From Lagopus muta (taxonomy: Eukaryota > Chordata > Aves > Galliformes > Phasianidae), in assembly GCF_023343835.1 (NCBI RefSeq), contig NC_064438.1:57870578-57934577 (forward strand): a stretch of 64,000 bases of DNA. The letters are read 5' to 3'. The position numbers and the translations under genes are program-made. Under the pieces are notes generated by a model. It was not told the origin of the DNA and did no database searches. It was given only the letters and a program-made list of their open reading frames with translations. Below are positions 54,520 through 64,000 of this stretch, in pieces. Positions within the stretch are counted from its first letter, which is position 1. Every line of letters begins with the position of its first letter.

Positions 54520-55690
54520 GGGATGGAAGGATGGATGGAAGGAGGGAGTGGAGGAGGGAGAAAGAGAGGGAGGGATGGATGGATGGATGGATGGATGGAT
54601 GGATGGATGGATGGATGGATGGATGGATGGATGGATGGATGGATGGAGGGACAGATGGAGGGATGGATGGATGGATGGATGGATGGATGGATGGATGGAT
54701 GGATGGATGGATGGATGGAGGGACGGATGGAGGGATGGATGGATGGATGGATGGATGGATGGATGGATGGATGGATGGATGGATGGATGGATGGATGGGT
54801 GGATGGATGGATGGAGGAAGGGATAGAGGGATAGTGGAATGGGTGGATGGAGGGATGGAGGGATGGAGGAATGGAGGGATGGATGGATGGGTGGGTGGGT
54901 GGGTGGATGGATGGATGGATGGATGGATGGATGGATGGATGGATGGAGGGATGGATGGGTGGATGGAGGGATGGATGGGTGGATGGAGAGATGGATGGAT
55001 GGATGGATGGAGGGATGGATGGGTGGATGGAGGGATGGATGGGTGGATGGAGAGATGGATGGAGGGATCGAGTGATAGTGGAACGGATGGATGGATGGAT
55101 GGATGGATGGAGGGAGGGAGGGAGGGAGGGACAGATGGAGGGAGGGACGGATGGAGGGAGGGACGGATGGAGGGATGGAGGGATGGAGGGATGGATGGAT
55201 GGATGGATGGAGGGACGGATGGAGGGAGGGAGGGAGAGATGGAGGGAGGGACAGATGGAGGGATGGAGGGATGGAGGGAGGGATGAATGGGTGGATGGAT
55301 GGATAGATGGATGGATGGAGGGATGGATGGATGGAGGAATGGAGGAATGGAGGGATGGAGGGATGGAGGGATGGAGAGATGGAATGATGGATGGGTGGAT
55401 GGATGGATGGAGGGATCGAGGGATAGTGGAATGGATGGATGGATGGATGAATGGATGGATGGATGGATGGATGGATGGATGGATGGATGGATGGAGGAGG
55501 AGTAGAGGGATGGAAAGAGGGGTGGATGGATGGATGAAGAGATCGATGATGGACAAATGGAGGGATGAAGGGATAATGGACAGATGAATGGATGGATGAT
55601 AGATAAGTGAATGATGGAGGGAAGGATGGAGGTACGAATAGATGATGGAGGGAAGGATGGATGACAGACAGAGGGGTGACAGATGAAAGG
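54520..55690 (+). repeat. 1.1-kb (GGAT)n/(GGAG) tetranucleotide tract
   Basis: Pure GGAT arrays (54570-54645, 54663-54716, 54734-54795, 54905-54945 and others) alternate with GGAG/GGGT variants. A marker 'gatagtggaa' recurs at 54830, 55074 and 55422, showing higher-order block duplication. Open frames in all six frames (Trp/Met/Asp/Gly or Ile/His/Pro/Ser) are artefacts of the repeat. Confidence 0.98.
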
Positions 55691-56704
55691 GCAAGCTGTG
55701 TAGGAAGTGCCACCTTGCACTGCTTTACTCAGAGTTTCACATATATTCTTTGCCTTTGCATTTTTCCTTTACTTTTTTACAACGCTTTGTATTGCAATTG
55801 CGAAACCACCGCCCCAGCAAGTCGCTCCTGGGTGGTTTTCTTCTTCTGTCTGCGCAATAACAGTGCTTGCTAAGTATGTGTCACTTCACGACGCAGCAAG
55901 AACGATGTTTGGTGTCACATGCAGTGCATTGACTCAGCAGGAAGCGTGGCAGGAACGCGGCGGTGGCGGCTCGGCGTTTCCGGCAGATTATTGTCAATAA
56001 GACTGTGAGAAAAACCGGGTATCAACAAAGGAGAAAATGCTCCGTGTGCTTTTCAAGGGGAAAGCAGGCTGGGGCAGGGAGTGGGGCTCTGTGGGAAAAT
56101 CAAGATGCTGCATCTCGGGGCTGATGGATGAGCTGAGACCCAAAACCTTTGCCCCAGGAGCTCCTGCTCCAGCTGAGCCCCCTGCTTGCATCAGAAGGGA
56201 CCCAGGTGTGCAGGCTGCCCTGTAATCACTTTCTGCTTTCGCCTCCAGGCTGCAGCAAGCAGATCCCAGCAGAAGTGCTGTGGAACGGAGGCAATGTGGG
56301 TCAGACGAGGAGCAGCAGCAGCCGCCGCCTGCTTCTGGCTCATCAGCCCCGCTGACCCCATTTGCAGCACCACTTGTCCATGGGAAACTGCTCCGTGTGC
56401 TCCATGGGTTGTAATGCAATCAATCATCGTTCAGCATCACAGATCATAAAAGCACGGGGACCCATTTTTCCTGTTTTCCTTTCTTCCCCCTTCAATTGGA
56501 AACCTGCTAAAATCACCCACGTTCCACCCTGATCCTCCTCTTGCTGCTTAGGATCCGGCCATCAGCAAACTCTTTAGCAGCTATCTTGCATTTGCAGGTC
56601 AGCCATAGAGAGATTTACCCTGCAGCTCATACACCAAACGTAGCAAATCTCAGCTACCTCCAAGGGGTGCTCAGCTCAAAGGCATCTGCTTGCAGTGCTG
56701 GGGA
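55691..56704. other. GNG2 first intron, no exon seen
   Basis: Unique sequence; nothing recognisable. Confidence 0.45.
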
Positions 56705-56905
56705 TGCTTAAAAAAAAGAGAGGTGAAAGACAGGGGAGGAAGAAAAGAGGAGAGAGAAGGGGGGAAGAAAAGAGGAGAGAGAAGATAAGAGGTAAAAAAG
56801 ACAAAAAAGGAAGGAAAATGGGAAAAAGAAAAAAAATTGTGAAAAAGAGAGAGAAAAGAAAGGAATAAGAAAATAAAAGAGAGAAGGAAAGGAAAAAGGG
56901 CAAAC
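56705..56905 (+). repeat. Purine-rich GAAAA/GGGAG tract
   Basis: About 200 bases almost free of pyrimidines on the + strand (aaaaaagagaggtgaaag, gaggagagagaaggggggaa, aaaaagagagagaaaagaaa). Confidence 0.9.
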
Positions 56906-57009
56906 CACCTCCATCCTCCTGCCTTGATAGTGATGGAGCAGGGATGGGGGAGGATCAGTGCTCAGCAGCACTGGGGCTTTGCTCCACCATGCAGGATAGA
57001 TTGTGACCT

Positions 57010-57130
57010 GTTTGATGTATTTGAAGCTTGAAATAGTTCCTTATGAGTAATGTGGTTCAGGTGCTTATCACTAATTAATTAATTCTTTCATAGCGTGGAT
57101 ACCTAATTAAAGCAGTCTAAGGTAATTCCG
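57010..57130. promoter_or_regulatory. Candidate AT-rich conserved element in GNG2 intron
   Basis: Unique block with 'cactaattaattaattctt' and 'gatacctaattaaagcag', dense in homeodomain cores. Composition is the only evidence. Confidence 0.35.
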
Positions 57131-57768
57131 GAGGGGTCTGAAGCTGAAGGGATGGTTAATGGGGCTGTTTCTGTGCTGATGCAACCCTTGGGGCAATTCC
57201 CAGTGGCTGGAAGGGTTTATTAGGTTCTGTGTGGTTGTTACTTAAAATAAAATTCCAATAAAGGTTTGATTTGGGTGAAGTCATCAGAGACAGCAGCAAG
57301 GCTCCCACGGCACAGCTGGGCTTCTCTGGGCAAAAAGGAGATGGAAAAAGGCACAAGTTTGTGTCATGGCACCCCAGGTCCTCATTCCAAGCCTTGTTTT
57401 GCACCTCCTGTTAACACCTGTGTCTTGATGCTGGGAAATACTTGAAAGCCACAAGGGGTTGGAAGCTGGGATTTCTGAGCAAGCTGACTTTATTTTAAGG
57501 TCAGCTTGAATTCTTTCGCTGATGGCGTCAGGAAGTGAAAGAACCAAGAACTCGATGATGTGATGCCTGCTCTAATGAATGAGTGATGTGAGTTTTCTAG
57601 CGGTCTCCCCATAGTAGAAATGAACCTTTGAAGTGAGGGGTTCTGATGTCTCCTGTTCCTAAAGAAGACCAGACAGGCCAGGAACCCATGGGTCAGGCAG
57701 TGGCCAGGCTGTGGGATGCACTGGATAATGCTGGAGTTAAAACAGAACCTTCTGCCAGGGGAAGGAGG
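57131..57768. other. GNG2 first intron, no exon seen
   Basis: Unique sequence; nothing recognisable. Confidence 0.45.
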
Positions 57769-57965
57769 CTCATAGAGTGGTCTGGGTTGGAAGGGACCCT
57801 TAAAGACCATCTGGTCCCATTCCTCTGCAGTGTGCAGGGACACCCACAGCTGCATCGGTGCTCAGAGCCCCATCCAGCCTGACCATCTCTCAGGGCAACC
57901 CGTGTCAGTGCCTCACTGCCCTTATTGCAAGCAACTTTTTCCTTATGTCCAGTCTAAATCTCCCC
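57769..57965 (-). repeat. CR1 fragment, antisense
   Basis: It starts 'catagagtggtctgggttgg', followed by 'agaccatctggtcccattcc'. The next CR1 begins directly after it. Confidence 0.85.
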
Positions 57966-58625
57966 TAAAATTAAATCATAAAATCACAGAATGGCCCAGG
58001 TTGGAAGGGACCTCAAGGATCACGAAGCTCCAACCCCCCTGTGCCATGCAGGGCCACCAACCTCCCCATTTCACAGCAGCCCAGGCTGCCCAGGGCCCCA
58101 TCCAACCTGGCCTTCAACACCTCCAGGGATGGACGGGGCATCACAGCCTCTCTGGGCAGCTGTTCCAGCACCTCACCACTCTCACAGCACACAACTTCCC
58201 CCTCACATCCAACCTCCATCTGCCCTCCCTCCACTTCAAACCATTTCCCCTTGTCCTGCTGCCATCTCCCCTTTCCAAGAGCTGACTCCCCTCCTGTCTG
58301 CAGGCTCCCTTTAGGTACTGCAGGCTGCACTGAGCTCACCCCGCAGCCTTCTTTTCTCCATGCTGAACAAGCCCAGCTCCCTCAGCCTGTCTTTGTAGTG
58401 CAGGTGCTGCAGCCCCCTGCTCATCTTTGTGGCTCCTCTGGACCCTCTCCAACAGCTCCCTGCCTTTCCTGTACTGGGGGCTCCAGACCTGCACACAGCA
58501 CTGCAGCTGGGGCCTCACAAGAGCAGAGCAGAGGGGGACAATCACCTCCTGTCCCTGCTGCCACCCTCTGCTGATGGAAAAATAAGAGGCTGCTCAGCTG
58601 AGATGGGTGGGTGATGCAAAGCTCA
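57966..58625 (-). repeat. Longest CR1 copy (about 650 bp), antisense
   Basis: It starts 'tcataaaatcacagaatggc' (3' end) and extends through 'ccatgctgaacaagcccagc', 'tgtactgggggctccagacc' and 'gagcagagggggacaatcac'. It is 5'-truncated with no functional reverse transcriptase. Confidence 0.95.
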
Positions 58626-58964
58626 GGCTCAACCATCACTCCCCCAAGTCTGTGAGCGACCCAGGGGGGAGAAATCCAGTCGTGTGACCCTGTGAAGATG
58701 TCCGCTGATGGGACACACGTGTCACCTTGGGGCAAGGCCAGGAGAAGCTGTTGCTTTGCAGCTGGGGCACTGCTGTTTTTTCCGTGCAGCGTTGGATGTT
58801 TTTAGGGAGTTTCCAAAGCTGTGTGTTCTTTTCTCAGGCCAGCTGCATAACAATAAAACACAAGCATAAAAATAAAATGCCAGGAGCAGAGAGCGTTCCT
58901 TACCTCTTTTGGACTCTCTTTACCCCCATATATAAAGGATAGAGGCCAATGGCTGCTTGCAGAG
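58626..58964. other. GNG2 first intron, no exon seen
   Basis: Unique sequence; A-rich near 58850-58880. Confidence 0.45.
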
Positions 58965-59037
58965 GTGGGAACTGGATGGTCTTCAGGGCTCCTTCCAACC
59001 CAAGCCATTCTCTGGTTCTACAGTTCCATGATTTATG
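58965..59037 (+). repeat. CR1 3' end, sense
   Basis: 'gggaactggatggtcttcag', then 'ccaacccaagccattctctg' and octamer remnants. Confidence 0.85.
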
Positions 59038-59728
59038 CTGTGCTGGCTTTTTTCCCCCCCCAAACACAGTGTGTTTCCTTTTCCTGGCAGCTCCTGGGGC
59101 TCTCTCCTGCTCTGGGAAACGTCCCTTCACCCTCATCATTTCTTAAGAAAATAATACAAAAAAAAAAAACAAACATAAAAGAGAATAAAAGGAAGTTGAG
59201 GTTGCTTTCAGTTTGCCTTCTCTTTTCAACTGTTAGGGCACATGAGAGAAAACAACCTGAGATTCTCACTTCTGTGTGCCATCCAAAGGTGAAAGGGAAG
59301 GCTCTTGAGCAGGGCTCCCAAAATGCTTGGGGATGGTCTGCCCTATGTCTGGTTCATGTCTGCATGCAACCCTGTGCTCTGCTTTGGAGGAGCCTTTCCT
59401 GAGCTGCCAGGGATGGGATGCACTGCTGTCCTGCACCACTACCTCCATGTATACTCTATGTAGGAGATTGTGGTTTTGTGGTCATGAATGGATGGATCAG
59501 AGCATTGCTCCCCACACAGACACATCCAACAGTGGGCTCTTCATCCCGTGCACTGATTTCAGAGGAGAAAACTCATTGGGAACCTCCCTCCATGTACCAA
59601 TTTTGGAGGACAAAACTCATTGGGAACCTCCCTGCTGTGCCTCACCCCATGGGATGTGCATCACTTGATGCTGGCTCCGCTTTTGGGGTGAAATGCAGTA
59701 GCATGGGGCCACGCAGGGCTCCATGAGT
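59038..59728. other. GNG2 first intron, no exon seen
   Basis: Contains a short tandem duplication: 'actcattgggaacctccct' occurs at 59571-59589 and again at 59615-59633, 44 bases apart. Confidence 0.5.
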
Positions 59729-59890
59729 CATAAAATTAGACTCATTTGAATTGGAATGGACATTTAAAGGTCATCTGGTCCAACTCCCATTCAGTGGACA
59801 GGGGGCAGTGGGTTCTCTTCCCCCTCCATTCCAGTGATGGGAGCTCAGTTGGCACCAAACCCTGGGTATGGACACACTGATGGCATCAGG
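59729..59890 (-). repeat. CR1 fragment, antisense, diverged
   Basis: 'gtcataaaattagactcatt', then 'ggtcatctggtccaactccc'. Confidence 0.75.
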
Positions 59891-60379
59891 GCTGGCCCCT
59901 CACTTGTCACAACTCGTGTCTATCTGCTACCGGTGTGATAACGAAGCTGTTGCCATGGAAACAGGTTCATTTTCACCCTTTAATTTCTTTCTTACCTTGC
60001 TGTTGTGCCTCTGACCCATGAGCTGCCGTTTGGTGATTTCCATGCCACGCTGGGCACTGGGCAATAAAACGTAGGTTGGGAAAGGGAATGCAGTTTTCTG
60101 CTCTTTTCTTTCTGCCTGTAGTGTTTTTACAGCTTTCTATGTATATTTAGTCATTATTTTTTCAATGGAGCAGCCTGTTTTTAGAGTCGACCTTTAGCAC
60201 AACTAAGAACTATGGAGATGATTCTATTAGGCTGAATAGAACCCCCTTTAAAGGGATGCCAAAGTGCCTGTGACAGGTCTCTGGGCTCAGACATTTCACT
60301 GCTGGGTTTTGCTCACTGATGCTATGGTTGGGTCACCTTCCCTGGAGGAGCTCAAGAAACGTGTAGATGTAGCACTAGA

Positions 60380-60576
60380 ATCATAGAATCATAGAATCAC
60401 CACGGTTGGAAAAGACCTAAAAGATCATCCAGTCCAACCGTTCACCGATTCCCAACAGCTCCCACTCAAGGTGAATGGTTTAGTGGGCAACATTGGTGGT
60501 AGGTGGGCGGTTGGACCAGATGATCTGAGAGGTCTTTTCCAACCTGAATGATTCTGTGATTGTACGATTCTGTTCC
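60380..60576. repeat. Head-on pair of CR1 3' ends forming a palindrome
   Basis: Antisense copy at 60380-60470 (tcatagaatcatagaatcac...gtccaaccgttcacc), then sense copy at 60472-60576 (gtgaatggtttagtgggcaa...gtcttttccaacctgaatga plus octamers). The ends are complementary over about 65-80 bases. Confidence 0.9.
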
Positions 60577-60899
60577 AAAAAAGCACTGAGTTTCCCAAGG
60601 GGCTCTGCTTAATGGAGGATGACTGATGTATTCGAATGTTTTCTCCTTTCCCCAGTCAGAAGAGATCCCAAAAATTGGGATCTTCTCCTGTCACTTGGGC
60701 TTAATCTCAAGTTGATATGGGAGGAGAAAGGAATTCTTCTCAGTGCTTAAAAAGCAGCACTTTAGTAGCAAGTATTGAGTTTGAATACCTTAAATTGGTG
60801 ACTTTCACTGCAGAATGGGCTGTCTGAGAGCACATTTTGCATTGGGTTGGGTCTCAAAGGCAGCATCATCCTTGCTTGGGACACCAGCAGCTTTGCGAA

Positions 60900-61085
60900 A
60901 CATAGAATCACAGCATCATTCAGGTTGGAAAAGACCTCTAAGATCCCCAAGCCCAACCCCAGCCCATCCCACCGTGCCCACATCCCTCAGTGCCACATCT
61001 CCACAGCTCTGGAACACCTCTGGGATGGTGACCCCACCACTGCTGGGCTGCTGTCAGCTCTTATGGAGAAGAAATTCTGCAGTGC
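60900..61085 (-). repeat. CR1 fragment, antisense
   Basis: It starts 'catagaatcacagcatcatt', then 'agatccccaagcccaacccc' and 'acatctccacagctctggaa'. Confidence 0.92.
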
Positions 61086-61800
61086 TGTGCAGTGAATAGC
61101 CCACAGCCCCTCTGCACAGTGCCCAAGCATCAAATCAGCCCCAGAGCCTGAGCTGTAATCACAGCCCAGAGCCTGAAAGAGACAATATCCAGGTCCTGTA
61201 CACCATAAACATCATTAGCATGGAAATCAAACACCATCCTTACTCATTAACCTGCGGTCTGCAAGACAGGAATCCTATTATCCAGACGCACTGCACTGCA
61301 GACGTGCGGTGGCTTCTCTGTCCCCATGCGGTGCCATGGAGCCCATAGCTCTGTGCCACTGCTTGCAAGAGGTACAGAGCCCTTAGGGCAAAGAGGGCTT
61401 AGGGAATTCCTGCTGATTCTGCTGGAAAACAGCCAGGGCACCGCTTGCCAGCAGCCCTCAGATATTTGCCTGCTGACCTGAAACCTCTTCCTGTGCTCAA
61501 AGTCTCACCGCACGCTGAGAGTCACTGCGGTCTGTCCCCAGCGAGCTGCTGGGAGGCGGAAGGAAGCCCTGAGCCCTGGGGCCGGAAAGAAAGGTATCAC
61601 TGCAGCCATCTGAGCAGGTTGGTTTTTAATTCCTCTCCATTTCCCTCTTTCTGTAAAGGTGTCGAACGCCGAAGTGGAGCAGCTGTTGCCCTAAGGACAG
61701 CCAGCACCAGTGAGACCCAGCTTTGGTAAAGCAATGCTGCCCACATCGAGCACTGGGTGCTGGGAGGGAGGGTGGTGCTGGATGCCTGCCTGGGGCTTCC
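61086..61800. other. GNG2 first intron, no exon seen
   Basis: Unique sequence; nothing recognisable. Confidence 0.45.
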
Positions 61801-61817
61801 AGAGAGTAGAGGATGTA

Positions 61818-61910
61818 GTGTTTATGTGGTATATACATTACATGGCATGTAGTTTATATAAGGTATATGGGGTATATAGGGCATATGAGTTACATGGGGT
61901 ATAGACTGTG
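61818..61910 (+). repeat. TATATGGGG-type degenerate tandem
   Basis: Units near 10 bases: gtatatacat, gtttatataag, gtatatgggg, gtatataggg, catatgagttacatgggg. Confidence 0.65.
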
Positions 61911-62446
61911 AAGCTGGCATGGCCACCCTGAGCATCCCTTGTCCATCTGGGGTGGAAATCTTGAGCAGTAGGAAACTCCTGCATCCTGTTTGGCATCTGA
62001 CAGCTGGAGCTGGCAGCAGGGGTGGAGCAAAGCTACACATCCATCCCACAACACCTATGGCCGCCCCAAATGCCCCTGCTACCCCAAAAGCCACTGGTCC
62101 AGAGGGCAGGTGGCTGAGGGAGGCAGATGCAGCCCCATTTCCTTCTGCTTTGTTGCACTGCAGCCTTTCTTGTAATGCCCCAGCATCCCCTAAGCCTGGC
62201 TAATGGGGGCATGCATCCAGCAGCAATGCCCTCGGAGGATAGTGGCTTTCTGCCCTTGCTCAAATGCAAAGCTGGTCTGCATCTCCTCCCCTCACACCCA
62301 TACTCATATGGCCCAGCTCTAACACCTCCACGCCCCAAATACAGCCCCACCAAACTGCTTTTGGGATTTCAGGGATTCCAGGCTCTGTGTTGAGCCCCCA
62401 TCCCCATTCCTGCCTGCTGCCCGACCGGGGTGTGCCCGGCGTGCCG

Positions 62447-63117
<671 letters not shown>

Positions 63118-63425
63118 AGCCTCAAGGAGCCTGACGGGCACTCAGGCCACCCTGAACACTGATGTAGAGTTTTTAGGAACGGGGACGACCTGCTAGTCCA
63201 CAGAATTTAAACAAAAATAAGTAAAATACAAGGCCTGGAAGCTACAGAGATGTGCATGTTTAAAGAATCTGGCCGCCTTTGGGGGATATAAGATGATCCG
63301 CATTGCGAGGCAAAAGATCTGAAGTCTGTAGAGTTGCCTAGAAAGAAAAAAAAAAAAAAAAGGAAAAAAAAAAGGAAAAAAAAAAAGATTATTCATGTAA
63401 AGAATAAATTCGTGTCACTTTTCAG
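63118..63425 (+). other. GNG2: GNG2 3' UTR (proximal)
   Basis: It runs from the stop to AATAAA at 63403-63408, with A-rich runs at 63343-63388. Mammalian GNG2 has a longer 3' UTR, so transcription may continue past this signal. Confidence 0.65.
63403..63408 (+). terminator. GNG2: Candidate polyadenylation signal of GNG2
   Basis: AATAAA in 'gtaaagaataaattcgtgtc', followed by a T/G-rich stretch ('cgtttgattgttccgtattt'). Confidence 0.55.
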
Positions 63426-64000
63426 CTCACAAAATCGTTTGATTGTTCCGTATTTAAAGCACCAGAGCGGTGCTGAGCAAAAGTAACCGCTAAGGATGTG
63501 CATAACCTTCTTGGAATGATGTTGTTGGTTCCTTTCCAAGTACAGTTTTTTATTTAAGCTGCTGGATCTATAGCTAGATGGCTGTGATGTTACTCGGTGT
63601 TCGGTCTCGTGCTTTCCCATTCCCCGCTTCCCGTCTTGTGCCTGGTGGCTTTGCCCCGCGGTGAATGGTGTTGTGCTCGCTGCTTCGCGCTCTGTGACGG
63701 CTTTTGGTTGTAGTGCATGGATGGGGTTTGGTCTCTGCTCGCCCGCTGTGGGTTTTCTGTTCTGTCTGACAGCACAGGCCGGCGGGAGATGCTGCGGGAT
63801 GTGATGTTGGAGGTGATGCCAGTGGCAAAGCTGACCCCCGCAGCGCCTCCCGACACGGCTGCAGACCCCAAAAACAGTGCTGGCCTCTTTTTCCTAGGTC
63901 CGTTCCTTTGTCCCACACATCTGTGCCTCTTCCCTGCTCCCTGCCCGGCTCTTCCTGCCCGTCCTCATGCCCACTCCCCCCCAGTGACGGGAGAGTGCCA
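63426..64000. other. Downstream flank or distal GNG2 3' UTR
   Basis: Unique sequence that becomes CpG-richer (63590-63860). I see no new exon; it may be distal 3' UTR. Confidence 0.4.

Noticed and set aside
54275-55720. Open frames of 400-481 codons on the minus strand (His-Pro-Ser-Ile repeats)
   Set aside because: A tetranucleotide tract keeps all frames open; there is no codon bias, start context or family match.
57966-58625. CR1 copy as a possibly active element
   Set aside because: It is truncated at the 5' side and lacks an open reverse transcriptase frame.

Overview
This looks like nuclear DNA from a bird, most likely a galliform. Dozens of short CR1 retroposon fragments lie in both orientations, many ending in the ATTCTATG/ATTCTGTG octamer tail typical of avian CR1. 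Introns are short, CpG islands are sharp and simple repeats are abundant. The species cannot be named from the sequence alone.

Two genes are intact in the window, both on the + strand. FRMD6 (a FERM-domain protein, also called willin) has 13 coding exons at 36687-44290 that join in frame to a 610-residue protein. GNG2 (heterotrimeric G-protein gamma-2) has two coding exons at 62447-62533 and 62989-63117 that encode 71 residues. Each has a likely upstream promoter island with a non-coding first exon ending in a good splice donor: about 30.3-31.05 kb for FRMD6 and about 48.4-48.9 kb for GNG2. The main new observation is at the left edge. Between 1455 and 3509 lie five consecutive exons of a TMX1-like gene (transmembrane thioredoxin-related protein) with splice sites and phases kept. 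The copy is broken by in-frame TAG and TGA codons, has lost the cis-proline, and lacks the exons carrying the CxxC active site. In mammals the order is TMX1-FRMD6-GNG2 on one strand, so gene order is conserved while the TMX1 copy here is dead. It is either a unitary pseudogene, a tandem duplicate, or part of a duplicated block.

Layout: 0.4-0.77 kb CpG promoter with a possible short exon; 1.4-3.5 kb TMX1-like pseudogene; 3.5-30 kb intergenic, with CR1 fragments, minisatellites and two separate inverted repeats (23.99/24.78 kb and 27.55/28.80 kb) but no gene I can support; 30.3-36.66 kb FRMD6 promoter and first intron with three minisatellite fields; 36.69-45.45 kb FRMD6 coding exons and 3' UTR; 45.5-48.4 kb spacer; 48.4-62.4 kb GNG2 promoter and a large first intron holding a 1.1-kb (GGAT)n tract; 62.4-63.4 kb GNG2 coding part and 3' UTR.

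The two intact genes act in different pathways: cortical/Hippo-linked membrane scaffolding for FRMD6 and G-beta-gamma signalling for GNG2. Nothing here suggests joint regulation beyond being neighbours. The structural signals that stand out are within FRMD6. Intron 11 is bracketed by two oppositely oriented CR1 copies placed within about 10 bases of its splice sites. The 3' splice region of exon 8 is largely CR1-derived. Intron 9 carries a 0.75-kb pyrimidine tract built of four successive hexamer arrays. Intron 10 is 90 nt with no stop codon. The long open frames in CpG islands and simple repeats are composition artefacts.
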